NCBI GenBank assembly: GCA_030156305.1
Contig: JASGMZ010000151.1
Coordinates: 1-7,378 of the forward strand
Direction of reading: 5' to 3'
Source: Bacteroidales bacterium
GTDB lineage: Bacteria; Bacteroidota; Bacteroidia; Bacteroidales; UBA12077
DNA: 7,378 nt
Position 1 is the stretch's first letter. Each line of letters opens with the position of its first letter. The notes beneath the pieces are model-generated. The model did no database searches, was not told where the DNA came from, and was given only the letters and a program-made list of their open reading frames with translations. Positions 1 to 6,548 of the stretch are shown here, in pieces. The position numbers and the translations under genes are program-made.

Positions 1-99
1 TCTCCCCTTTAAAGGGGAGAAATCTTCGATTAATTCTTCTACCAACCCGTTAAGTTTCGTAGTGCTTTCAATCAAAGATTCTTTCCCTTTTAAGGGAAA
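1..99. repeat. Imperfect inverted-repeat (MITE/REP-like) element with self-palindromic arms
   Basis: Positions 1-20 form a perfect 20-bp palindrome (TCTCCCCTTT/AAAGGGGAGA). Positions 82-99 form a second one, an 8-bp stem TTTCCCTT/AAGGGAAA around TT. Beyond this, the left arm (1-33) and the reverse complement of the right arm (67-99) align with one indel. The best stretch is AATCTTCGATT on the left against AATCTTTGATT on the right. The segment could therefore fold as two small hairpins or as one long stem with a loop of about 33 nt. A G-rich tail (CCGACAGGGGAAAGGG, 103-118) follows and may belong to the element. The element may continue beyond the left edge of the window. Reading frames stay open through it on both strands, but they have no ATG and look like a by-product of the repeats. 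Mobility is inferred from shape only. Confidence 0.6.
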
Positions 100-150
100 A
101 TCCCGACAGGGGAAAGGGTCAAAACACTAAAAATTAACAATGAATACTCA

Positions 151-202
151 ATGTTATACCTATTTTATGTCATAAGATGATGTTATACAGGGAAATAGGT
201 AT
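151..202. repeat. Small inverted repeat with internal direct repeat upstream of rtcB
   Basis: ATACCTATTT (156-165) and its exact reverse complement AAATAGGTAT (193-202) form a 10-bp inverted repeat with a 27-nt spacer. A 9-bp direct repeat ATGTTATAC overlaps it at 151-159 and 180-188. It lies about 90 bp upstream of the predicted -33 element of rtcB. It could be a regulator-binding site, an RNA hairpin or chance in AT-rich DNA. Nothing else between 100 and 288 was recognised. Confidence 0.45.
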
Positions 203-288
203 TTTATTAGCGACTCCTTGTAAAAGCCTATATATCTGACTTTTCAAATAGTTTTTAGGCATTACATGGAGTATTCGTTTAAATTTAT

Positions 289-319
289 TTGTGTTTCCCT
301 TATTTCATCGTTAAATTTG
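289..319 (+). promoter_or_regulatory. Bacteroidota-type promoter of the rtcB gene
   Basis: TTG at 289-291 is followed by a 20-bp spacer and then TAAATTTG at 312-319. This matches the Bacteroidota -33 TTG / -7 TAnnTTTG consensus. The expected transcription start is a few bases downstream, giving a 5' leader of only about 15 nt before the ATG at 340. No Shine-Dalgarno sequence lies in that leader, which is normal in this phylum. Confidence 0.65.
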
Positions 320-339
320 ACTAAAAGCTTAAACTAAGA

Positions 340-1737
340 ATGAAAAATTTACGAATAAGTGGGAAAGAGATGCGCAGAATTGGCTTTCAGTCTGATATGT
401 TAATAAGTCAGGCCCAAAAGATTATTTATAAATATTACAACAAAACGCCCAAAGTTGAAATTCTTCAGCTACTCGAAGATATTATCCAAAACCCTGAAAA
501 TTATAATAATCATGAATATTTCAGCAAACTTGCTGAGCAATTAATTCAAACACCAAAACACAATAAACAAGAAATAAAAATTTCTTCATCACCTCTTCCT
601 TACAAAATCTTTGGCAAAGAGGGCATTGATGAAGGTTCATTACAGCAGATGGATGTAGCCATGCGGCTACCCATAACCGTAAAAGGGGCTTTAATGGCCG
701 ACGCACACCAGGGATATGGTTTACCTATTGGTGGTGTTCTGGCAACAAAAAACGCCGTTATTCCTTATGGTGTAGGAATGGATATCGGTTGCCGGATGTA
801 TTTGTCGGTTTATGATTTACCACCTGAAATTTTAGAAAAAGATAAAACCCGTTTAAAAAAAATCTTAATCAACGAAACCCGTTTTGGAAAGGATGAGTTT
901 AAACAACCTGTGGATCATCCGGTATTAACACGAAAAGAGTTTAGTGAAATTCCATTTTTAAGGTCATTACACGCTAAGGCTTATAAACAGATAGGTACTT
1001 CCGGACACGGGAATCATTTTGTAGATTTAGGTACTTTAGAAATAAAAGATGCAAAGAATGAATGGAATTTACCAGCAGGTATTTATTTTGCCGTACTCTC
1101 CCACTCCGGATCTCGCGGGATGGGCGCCGAAATTGCCAGGCATTATACACGTATTGCCAAAGATATTTGCCATCTGCCCAAAGAAGCAACCGCCCTTTCG
1201 TGGTTAACCCTCGATACACAGGAAGGGCAGGAATACTGGCAGGCAATGAATCTGGCAGGAGATTATTCAGCCGCTAACCACGAACAAATTCACCAACGGC
1301 TCTCCGTCGCTTTAGGTGAAAAACCATTATTTAAGGTTGAAAATCACCACAATTTTGCATGGAAAGAAAGACTGGAAGATGGCAACGAGGTTATTGTTCA
1401 CCGCAAAGGAGCCACCCCGGCACAAAAAGAAGTTCTGGGCATGATACCGGGTTCAATGGCCAGTACTGCTTTTATGGTAAGAGGCCAAGGAAATGCAGAA
1501 TCTATAAGTTCGGCTGCACATGGTGCCGGAAGAGTTATATCGAGGAAAGCAGCGAAACAAAAAATCTCAAAAGAAGAAATGCAGCAATATTTAAACAAGC
1601 TTAATATAACATTAATAGGCGGTAATACCGATGAGGACCCACATGTATATAAAGATATCCATCAGGTGATGGAATATCAGAAAGATTTAGTTGAGATACT
1701 GGCTACATTTAATCCGCGGATAGTACGAATGGCATAA
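340..1737 (+). CDS. rtcB: RtcB-family RNA ligase (tRNA-splicing/RNA-repair ligase)
   Basis: RtcB enzymes join RNA 2',3'-cyclic phosphate (or 3'-phosphate) ends to 5'-OH ends using GTP and Mn2+, in tRNA splicing or in RNA repair after endonuclease damage. The 465-residue protein shows the family motifs in order: DAHQGYG (121-127), VGMDIGC (145-151, metal ligands D148 and C151), GNHF (224-227, H226), HSGSRG (255-260, H255), NHHN (335-338) and HGAGR (394-398). H394 is the histidine expected to carry GMP. An SRKAA segment follows at 401. All expected catalytic positions are present, so it should be active. The first conserved block comes about 73 residues later than in E. coli RtcB (D75/C78), so residues 1 to about 85 form a longer N-terminal region. 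No archease, RtcA, PrfH or RtcR-type regulator is encoded in the window. The ATG is supported by the promoter just upstream. Translation ends in tandem stops (TAATAA). Confidence 0.95.
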   Translation: MKNLRISGKEMRRIGFQSDMLISQAQKIIYKYYNKTPKVEILQLLEDIIQNPENYNNHEYFSKLAEQLIQTPKHNKQEIKISSSPLPYKIFGKEGIDEGSLQQMDVAMRLPITVKGALMADAHQGYGLPIGGVLATKNAVIPYGVGMDIGCRMYLSVYDLPPEILEKDKTRLKKILINETRFGKDEFKQPVDHPVLTRKEFSEIPFLRSLHAKAYKQIGTSGHGNHFVDLGTLEIKDAKNEWNLPAGIYFAVLSHSGSRGMGAEIARHYTRIAKDICHLPKEATALSWLTLDTQEGQEYWQAMNLAGDYSAANHEQIHQRLSVALGEKPLFKVENHHNFAWKERLEDGNEVIVHRKGATPAQKEVLGMIPGSMASTAFMVRGQGNAESISSAAHGAGRVISRKAAKQKISKEEMQQYLNKLNITLIGGNTDEDPHVYKDIHQVMEYQKDLVEILATFNPRIVRMA

Positions 1738-1738
1738 T

Positions 1739-1777
1739 AAAAAACTTCCGGCACAAAAGGTATCCGGAAGCTTTTTT
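1739..1777. terminator. Bidirectional intrinsic terminator between convergent genes
   Basis: CTTCCGG (1745-1751) and CCGGAAG (1764-1770) form a 7-bp stem with a 12-nt loop. Six A residues precede the stem (1739-1744) and six T residues follow it (1772-1777, after a single C). It therefore has a T-tract when read from either strand. It lies immediately after the rtcB stop and 16 bp beyond the stop of the minus-strand lipoprotein pseudogene, so it can serve both. Confidence 0.8.
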
Positions 1778-1792
1778 AGTCATTCTTTCGTT

Positions 1793-2065
1793 TCAATAAC
1801 AGGGCAATGATTCTAACTCCTGCTGTAAAGCATCACTATTCTCAGATGTTAATGCAGGACAATCATGATCCAAATAATCCTCAATTGCATTTTTAAATGC
1901 AATACATTTATCATTATTAAACGGATCTGCTGCATAATCCAATCCTGTATTCGTATAATTGGCCAAAAGCTCTGTACAATTAACAGGATTATCTTCGGAG
2001 CATTAAGTTGAAAAAAATGTTAATGAAAACATGGTTAAAATTAGAATAGCAAGTTCTTTTTTCAT
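1793..2065 (-). pseudogene. Small Cys-patterned lipoprotein, interrupted by a TAA codon at the lipobox
   Basis: Read on the minus strand from the ATG at 2065-2063, codons 1-20 encode MKKELAILILTMFSLTFFST, a typical lipoprotein signal peptide. Codon 21 is TAA (2005-2003). Codon 22 is a cysteine (2002-2000), exactly where the lipidated +1 Cys should be. The same frame then continues for 69 sense codons to TGA at 1795-1793. The downstream part looks protein-like: CSEDNPVNCTE, then cysteines in NDKCIA, DHDCPA and SLPCY. This spaced-cysteine layout resembles small Bacteroidota lipoproteins of unknown function (recalled, not searched). One substitution, for example TCA (Ser) to TAA, would explain the break. 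No in-frame ATG lies after the stop, so restart is unlikely. It could be a true recent nonsense mutation, a sequencing error or a strain variant. It converges on rtcB and shares its terminator. Confidence 0.75.
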
Positions 2066-2323
2066 AATATTAAAATTTTTAGGTCAATTTGATTAAAATT
2101 ACAAAAAAATTAAACACTAATAGTCAGGCAGTTAATGAGAATTTACATTTCTGCATTAATTTTTCAACTTGCACCACAATTTAAGCAATAATTATCCTTT
2201 TCGGAATGAATTATTCGATAATGAATTGTACCTTTTATTTTAAACTTCTCCTTTTTCTCAAGTCTAAAACCTAATCATTTTTATTACATTTACAGCTTAT
2301 AAATATTATAGTACCTTAAATAT
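2066..2323. other. Divergent intergenic region between lipoprotein pseudogene and symporter
   Basis: This AT-rich stretch must hold the promoters of both divergent genes. On the plus strand TACATTTA (2285-2292) matches TAnnTTTG at five of six fixed positions, 31 bp before the symporter ATG, but no well-spaced TTG precedes it. No convincing TAnnTTTG was found for the minus-strand gene. No reading frame or strong hairpin was recognised. Confidence 0.3.
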
Positions 2324-3535
2324 ATGAAAAAGATAGCATTACACTGGCAAATCCTAATCGCTTTTATTCTGGCCATTTTATTTGGTATTTTTCTTAAAGA
2401 GTATGTAAATTATGTATCCTGGATGGGCGATATATTCCTTCGCATGCTTAAAATGATTGTTATTCCTTTAGTTTTAAGCTCGGTTATTTCGGGAATAGTG
2501 AATATTGGTAGTGAGGGCAGTTTCGGAAAACTTGGATTAAAAACCATTGCCTATTATTTAGCCACAAGTTCTCTTGCCATTATTGTCGGATTATTTATGG
2601 TAAATATTATACAACCCGGAGTTGGAATGGATATCACATCTATTGCGGTTGAAGAACCCATTAGTATTGACAGGCCCAGCATGGGAGATATCTTTATTGG
2701 AATTGTTCCGGAGAATATTTTTTATGCAATGGCCAATAATGATTTTCTTGCTATTATATTCTTTGCTATTATAGCCGGTATATTTATTAGTAAAATTGAT
2801 AAAAAAAGTAATATCATTCTGGCTGATTTCTTCAATGCATTTTTTGAGCTGTTTATGAAAATCACCATGTTTATTATTAAACTTGCGCCTTTTGGAATAT
2901 TTGGCTTAATTGTAAAGGTGGTAGCAGAACAAAAAGATTTTGGCAATATGGTTGCCAGCCTGGGATTATTTATGTTAACCGTAATTGGAGGTATTTTAAT
3001 CCATTCATTAATAACATTGCCTTTGCTTACCCGGTATATAGGAAAAGCAAAACCATTTAAACATTTAAGCAATGTAAAAACTACGCTTATTACCGCTTTC
3101 TCTACTGCATCCTCAGCAGCAGCGCTGCCACTTAACATGAAAGAAACTAGTGAAAAATCAGGGGTTTCGCATAAAATAACAAATTTTACATTACCCATTG
3201 GAACAACGATTAATATGGATGGCACGGCTATTTATATTGCAGCAGTGGTAATGTTTATTGCGCAGGCCAAAGGGGTTGATATGGGGTTAAAAGAACAGGT
3301 ATTAATTCTAATTACTGCCTTAATGTCGAGTATTGGTACCGCAGGGGTACCTATGGCCAGTTTGGTTATTATTACCATTATATTAGAAGTTCTTGGATTA
3401 CCCCTTGAACTTATGGCTTTAATACTACCGGTCGATAGAATATTAGACATGTTCCGAACTACAGCCAATGTATGGGGCGATAGTTGTGGTGCAGTTATTA
3501 TTGCAAAATCAGAAGGAGAAGTACTCAATGTTTAA
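2324..3535 (+). CDS. Dicarboxylate/amino acid:cation symporter (DAACS family, GltP/DctA type)
   Basis: This inner-membrane secondary transporter couples uptake of acidic amino acids or C4-dicarboxylates to Na+ or H+. At 403 residues it is full length for the family. Hydrophobic helices start at about residue 8. The conserved C-terminal core is complete: hairpin HP1 with STASSAAALP (260-269), the TM7 cation motif NMDGT (297-301), HP2 with GTAGVP (338-343), and TM8 with DRILDMFRTTANVWGD (371-386). D375, R378, T379, N382 and D386 align with the substrate- and ion-binding residues D394, R397, T398, N401 and D405 of archaeal GltPh. The TM8 arginine favours acidic substrates over neutral amino acids, but glutamate, aspartate and C4-dicarboxylates cannot be separated here. 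The last 53 codons are duplicated just downstream, yet this copy is intact and in frame. It appears to be transcribed alone. Confidence 0.93.
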   Translation: MKKIALHWQILIAFILAILFGIFLKEYVNYVSWMGDIFLRMLKMIVIPLVLSSVISGIVNIGSEGSFGKLGLKTIAYYLATSSLAIIVGLFMVNIIQPGVGMDITSIAVEEPISIDRPSMGDIFIGIVPENIFYAMANNDFLAIIFFAIIAGIFISKIDKKSNIILADFFNAFFELFMKITMFIIKLAPFGIFGLIVKVVAEQKDFGNMVASLGLFMLTVIGGILIHSLITLPLLTRYIGKAKPFKHLSNVKTTLITAFSTASSAAALPLNMKETSEKSGVSHKITNFTLPIGTTINMDGTAIYIAAVVMFIAQAKGVDMGLKEQVLILITALMSSIGTAGVPMASLVIITIILEVLGLPLELMALILPVDRILDMFRTTANVWGDSCGAVIIAKSEGEVLNV

Positions 3536-3766
3536 CTTAAAGCAAGTTTATTCGCAAGTGACCTTTGCTTTATTTACCATTATATTAGAAGTTCTTGGAT
3601 TACCCTTTGAACTTATGGCTTTAATACTACCGGTTGATAGAATATTAGACATGTTCCGAACTACAGCCAATGTATGGGGCGATAGTTGTGGTGCAGTTAT
3701 TATTGCAAAATCTGAAGGAGAAGTACTCAATGTTTAACTTAAAGCAAGTTTATTCGCAAGTGACCT
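3372..3766. repeat. Near-perfect 193-bp tandem duplication of the symporter 3' end
   Basis: Positions 3372-3564 recur at 3574-3766 (offset 202 bp) with three substitutions: CCCCTT/CCCTTT (Leu to Phe), GGTCGA/GGTTGA (silent) and TCAGAA/TCTGAA (silent). That is about 98% identity. The copies are separated by a 9-bp filler TTGCTTTAT (3565-3573) found at neither outer edge. Each copy covers the symporter's last 53 codons, its stop and 29 bp of identical non-coding DNA (3536-3564 and 3738-3766). The identical non-coding tail argues for a recent segmental tandem duplication and against an independent paralogue. Confidence 0.95.
3576..3737 (+). pseudogene. Headless fragment of the DAACS symporter (helix 8 and C-terminus)
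   Basis: This is the coding part of the second duplication copy. It encodes the counterpart of symporter residues 351-403, including the DRILDMFRTTANVWGD motif, with one change (GLPLEL to GLPFEL), and ends at the same stop. It lacks all the other helices, HP1, TM7 and HP2, so it cannot transport alone. Because the offset of 202 bp is not a multiple of three, it sits in the +1 frame relative to the full gene and is also cut off by that gene's stop. The frame is open back to 3447 through the other copy, with an out-of-context ATG at 3468. This ATG is not a credible start. Confidence 0.85.
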
Positions 3767-3812
3767 GTTTGATTTTAGCCTGTCAATCCCATCGTTCGTC
3801 TCAAAATGAAAA

Positions 3813-3842
3813 TTGCAACAGAGTAGTTATTCTATAAAATTG
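3813..3842 (+). promoter_or_regulatory. Possible promoter for the EEP-family hydrolase gene
   Basis: TTG at 3813-3815 is followed by a 19-bp spacer and TAAAATTG (3835-3842), one mismatch from TAnnTTTG. It lies 112 bp upstream of the next ATG, so the leader would be long. AT-rich DNA gives such matches by chance, so this is tentative. Confidence 0.3.
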
Positions 3843-3954
3843 TATGCTCAAACCTGGCATTTAGGGTATAAAATATTATCTTAGCCTAATACCTAACCTG
3901 ATTAATAAAATAATCAACTGTAACTTGAGAAGCATAAATAATTATTAAATTAGA

Positions 3955-4665
3955 ATGAAAATAATATCTTGGAATTGCAATATGGCTTTCCGTAAAAAAG
4001 CGGAGTATATTTTGACTGAGCATCCGGATATTTTAATTGTCCCTGAATGTGAGCATCCAGATAAATTAATTTTTAAATGTAAAGGTCAAAAACCCAAAGA
4101 TTTATATTGGTTTGGGCAAAACCCTAATAAAGGTCTTGGAATATTTTCATATTCAGACTTTAAAATAAAACTTCTAAATATTCATAATCCAGAGTTTAAA
4201 TACATTTTGCCTTTATCTGTAAAAAACAAAAATATAGAACTAATATTGTTTGCAATTTGGGCACAAAAACCCCAAAATCATGACTGCTATACAGAGCAAA
4301 TTTGGAACGCAGTTCACTTTTATAGTGACTTATTGGATAATAAGAATGTAATTCTTGCAGGAGATTTTAATAGTAGTTCAATTTGGGATAAAACAAACAG
4401 AGTTTATAACCACACAAATCTTGTCGATTTTTTAAAAAATAAAAACATTCATAGTACATATCATAGTTTTTTTAATCAGGAACAAGGAAAAGAAAGTGCC
4501 CCCACTTTATTTATGCACAGAAAAATTGATAGGCCATATCATATAGATTTTTGTTTTGCATCAAATAATCTGATTAAAAAGATGGATAGTATTAAAATTG
4601 GGAGATATAAGAATTGGGCAATGCATAGTGACCATATACCTTTAATTGTAACATTTAAAATATAA
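3955..4665 (+). CDS. Endonuclease/exonuclease/phosphatase (EEP) fold hydrolase
   Basis: The EEP (DNase I-like, exonuclease III-like) superfamily hydrolyses phosphodiester or phosphomonoester bonds in a metal-dependent way. The 236-residue protein is a single domain with the family signature residues: N7 in SWNCN (5-9), catalytic Glu E31 in IVPECE, D137 and N139 in AGDFN (135-139), D198 in HIDF, and the C-terminal catalytic pair D226/H227 in HSDHIP. These match the Asn, Glu, Asp-x-Asn, Asp and Asp-His set of active members. There is no signal peptide or membrane segment, so it should be cytoplasmic. The substrate (DNA, RNA, phosphoinositide or other) cannot be told from sequence. The gene looks AT-richer than its neighbours and sits just after the duplicated symporter end with no operon partner, which would fit accessory acquisition but does not prove it. 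Confidence 0.85.
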   Translation: MKIISWNCNMAFRKKAEYILTEHPDILIVPECEHPDKLIFKCKGQKPKDLYWFGQNPNKGLGIFSYSDFKIKLLNIHNPEFKYILPLSVKNKNIELILFAIWAQKPQNHDCYTEQIWNAVHFYSDLLDNKNVILAGDFNSSSIWDKTNRVYNHTNLVDFLKNKNIHSTYHSFFNQEQGKESAPTLFMHRKIDRPYHIDFCFASNNLIKKMDSIKIGRYKNWAMHSDHIPLIVTFKI

Positions 4666-4754
4666 AGATGGATAATTAATAGCCCAGATAGCACCTATTA
4701 TACTTACAACCGTAACGTTTCCATTGACAACCAAATAGTAGTAGAAAAAAATAT

Positions 4755-4762
4755 TATCTTTG
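4755..4762 (+). promoter_or_regulatory. TAnnTTTG (-7) element of the three-gene operon
   Basis: TATCTTTG matches the Bacteroidota -7 consensus exactly and lies 63 bp before the ATG at 4826. The nearest upstream TTG (4724-4726) is 28 bp away, longer than the usual 19-21, so the -33 half is weak. It lies in a 160-bp gap (4666-4825) that separates the operon from the upstream hydrolase gene. No gene was recognised in the gap. Confidence 0.5.
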
Positions 4763-4825
4763 TTTCAGTTGACAAAAATCACTATTAAAACATAACATTC
4801 CCGTTTAAAGCTAAATAAAATAGAA

Positions 4826-5494
4826 ATGAAAATATCAAAATTAAGCATCAGTGCTGTTATTTTTACGCTACTTCTTATCCTTTGGCCGATATTTTCCTTT
4901 ATTTCATTGCCAACAGGAATCAGTTTCTCCGAGCAGCTCAACTCAATACAGCAAAATATGGGATTATATATCCTAAACTTTGTCATTGCATTTTTAATTG
5001 CTCCTGCCCTGGTTTTTATGCTTTTTGAACTATATAAAAAAATAACAGGCAATCCATGGAATATAACAGCTAAAATTGGATTTATCCTTTATGGCTTATT
5101 TATTTTAGTTGTAAATATTTCCTACGGTTCACAATTTTTATATCTTCCTTTTATAATCGATGCTAAACCTGAAAGCTCCGTAATAAACTGGTACTTTTAT
5201 AATGGCCATTCAACGGTTATTTTAATCAATCAAACCGGATATCTTCTGTGGAGTATTGCCACCTTAATAATCTTTTCACGGTATATTTTCAAAAGTAGTT
5301 TAGCATTTTTTATCGTAAAAATACTTACACTTGCTGCGCTAACTCAGCTTGTAGCAACCATTGGCTTATATCTTAACCAGCCCAACCTTAGTATATTAAC
5401 ATTTTATAGTGGCATTCTGTTAATTCCTACAGGAATTTTAATCATTATTTATAGTTTTTTAAAGAGTAAAACACCGGCCAATGAAAGTCATTAA
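4826..5494 (+). CDS. Six-helix integral membrane protein of unknown function
   Basis: The 222-residue protein is very hydrophobic. Six transmembrane segments can be read at about residues 8-28, 47-69, 83-104, 131-151, 157-183 and 187-212. Short polar loops lie at about 29-46 and 110-130, the second containing NWYFYNGHS. A basic stretch (LYKKITGNPWN, 69-79) follows helix 2, which would be expected on the cytoplasmic side. No signal peptide cleavage site, catalytic motif or known transporter signature was recognised, and its family was not identified. It is the first gene of an operon. Its last 14 bp overlap the start of the lipoprotein gene, so the two are probably translationally coupled. Its AAAUAGAA-type leader has no Shine-Dalgarno sequence. 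Confidence 0.8.
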   Translation: MKISKLSISAVIFTLLLILWPIFSFISLPTGISFSEQLNSIQQNMGLYILNFVIAFLIAPALVFMLFELYKKITGNPWNITAKIGFILYGLFILVVNISYGSQFLYLPFIIDAKPESSVINWYFYNGHSTVILINQTGYLLWSIATLIIFSRYIFKSSLAFFIVKILTLAALTQLVATIGLYLNQPNLSILTFYSGILLIPTGILIIIYSFLKSKTPANESH

Positions 5495-6548
5495 AGTTAA
5501 ATATATTATTGCTATAAGTCTGCTATTCCTGCTTACCGGCTGTTATTACGACCATCTTATGCTCATACCTGATTATTCACAAGGAATATATACCAACCAG
5601 GGAACTATTATTTTTTATTATTCGTTACAAGCGGGCCATCCGCCTAAAGGAATCAGTCGTTTCCCGGATGGAGGAACCCTTAAAGCCGTTTATAAAAATT
5701 TTAGTTTGTATGAATTTGATACTATCAGTAAAAAAATCAATAAAATTCATGATTTTGGGAAAATGACCAGTAGCGCATGGCATCTTCATCTATCCTTAGA
5801 AAAGGATAAATTATTGTTTAATATTATTCCAATCATGGGCCGTCAATGGCTAACCGAACCGGATACAGTAACCGAAAAATACAACAATCCGCGCATAGGT
5901 TTTTATCTTTATGATTTAAAAACAAAAAATCTTAAGAAACTACATTTTGATGGATACGACCCAACTTTATCCCCCGATGTACAACAAATAATCTATAAAA
6001 AAAGAGCAGGTGACAGTGTTTCTATATGGCATTTGCAACTTAAAACCATGGAAAACAAACAAATTGTCCTGGTAGATACCCTATCTGTTTTTTCACCTCT
6101 GTTTTGGATAAACAATAACCAACCGGGTATTCGTATAAGGAACAAACAGTACACCCTTGATTTAGAAACGGGTTATATTAATCCCTTACAAAAAGAGATT
6201 GACCTTTATACAAACAATGCATCTATTACTAATATAAAAAAATTAACCCATGAGTTAAACTTTAAAGATTGTGGTTTTGAATTATCGAAACATTACCCGG
6301 GAAGTAAGCGTCAATATATTGCTGACATTGTTCTTTTACATGGCAATTTAAATTTCCGAAAAGCCATTATTGAAGAATTAGCAGAAGATTTAACGATAAA
6401 AGAATTAGAAAATATTATCGAAACCATGGATCGTTATGCAGAATCATTATCCGGATTTGAAAAATCTAAATACATATTTAATGCTGAAGAGACAAAAGAT
6501 TTTTTAATTCATGAAATAAAAGAAAAAAATAAACATTATGAACATTGA
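5481..6548 (+). CDS. Lipoprotein with beta-propeller-like repeats and helical C-terminus
   Basis: The 355-residue precursor begins with basic residues, a hydrophobic core and the lipobox LLTGC (17-21). Signal peptidase II should cleave before C21 and leave a lipid-anchored periplasmic or surface protein. Residues from about 35 to 235 are beta-rich and contain WD40/PD40 (TolB-like) style units, for example YLYDLKTKNLKKL (142-154) followed by PTLSPDVQQIIY (161-172), then SIWHLQLKTMENKQI and FSPLFWINN. There are too few clear repeats to fix the blade number. From about 275 to the end the sequence is charged and helical (HGNLNFRKAIIEELAEDL, KELENIIETMDRYAES). The start overlaps the upstream membrane-protein gene by 14 bp, and its end overlaps the DUF169 gene by 11 bp. 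A role as a partner of the adjacent membrane protein is inferred from this coupling only. Confidence 0.8.
   Translation: MKVIKVKYIIAISLLFLLTGCYYDHLMLIPDYSQGIYTNQGTIIFYYSLQAGHPPKGISRFPDGGTLKAVYKNFSLYEFDTISKKINKIHDFGKMTSSAWHLHLSLEKDKLLFNIIPIMGRQWLTEPDTVTEKYNNPRIGFYLYDLKTKNLKKLHFDGYDPTLSPDVQQIIYKKRAGDSVSIWHLQLKTMENKQIVLVDTLSVFSPLFWINNNQPGIRIRNKQYTLDLETGYINPLQKEIDLYTNNASITNIKKLTHELNFKDCGFELSKHYPGSKRQYIADIVLLHGNLNFRKAIIEELAEDLTIKELENIIETMDRYAESLSGFEKSKYIFNAEETKDFLIHEIKEKNKHYEH

Noticed and set aside
2..130. Reading frame open on the plus strand through the left-edge repeat, and another on the minus strand over the same DNA
   Set aside because: Neither has an ATG, both are short, and their LPFKGE/FPLKGK-like content comes directly from the palindromes. 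They are better explained by the repeat than by a gene.
2722..3225. Long minus-strand frame (167 codons) opposite the symporter
   Set aside because: It is antisense to a strongly conserved transporter core, has no recognisable motif, and arises from codon bias on the coding strand.
3468..3737. 89-codon plus-strand frame starting with an ATG inside the symporter gene
   Set aside because: The ATG lies within the symporter coding sequence in another frame. Only the 3' part is meaningful, and it is the duplicated symporter fragment listed as a pseudogene.
3899..3916. TGATTA/TAATCA inverted repeat with a 6-nt loop before the EEP hydrolase gene
   Set aside because: The stem is six weak A/T-rich pairs with no T-tract. 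It is too likely by chance to be called a terminator or operator.
4765..5052. Minus-strand frame (95 codons) over the start of the membrane-protein gene
   Set aside because: It overlaps the promoter and first helices of a coupled operon on the opposite strand and has no protein-like features.
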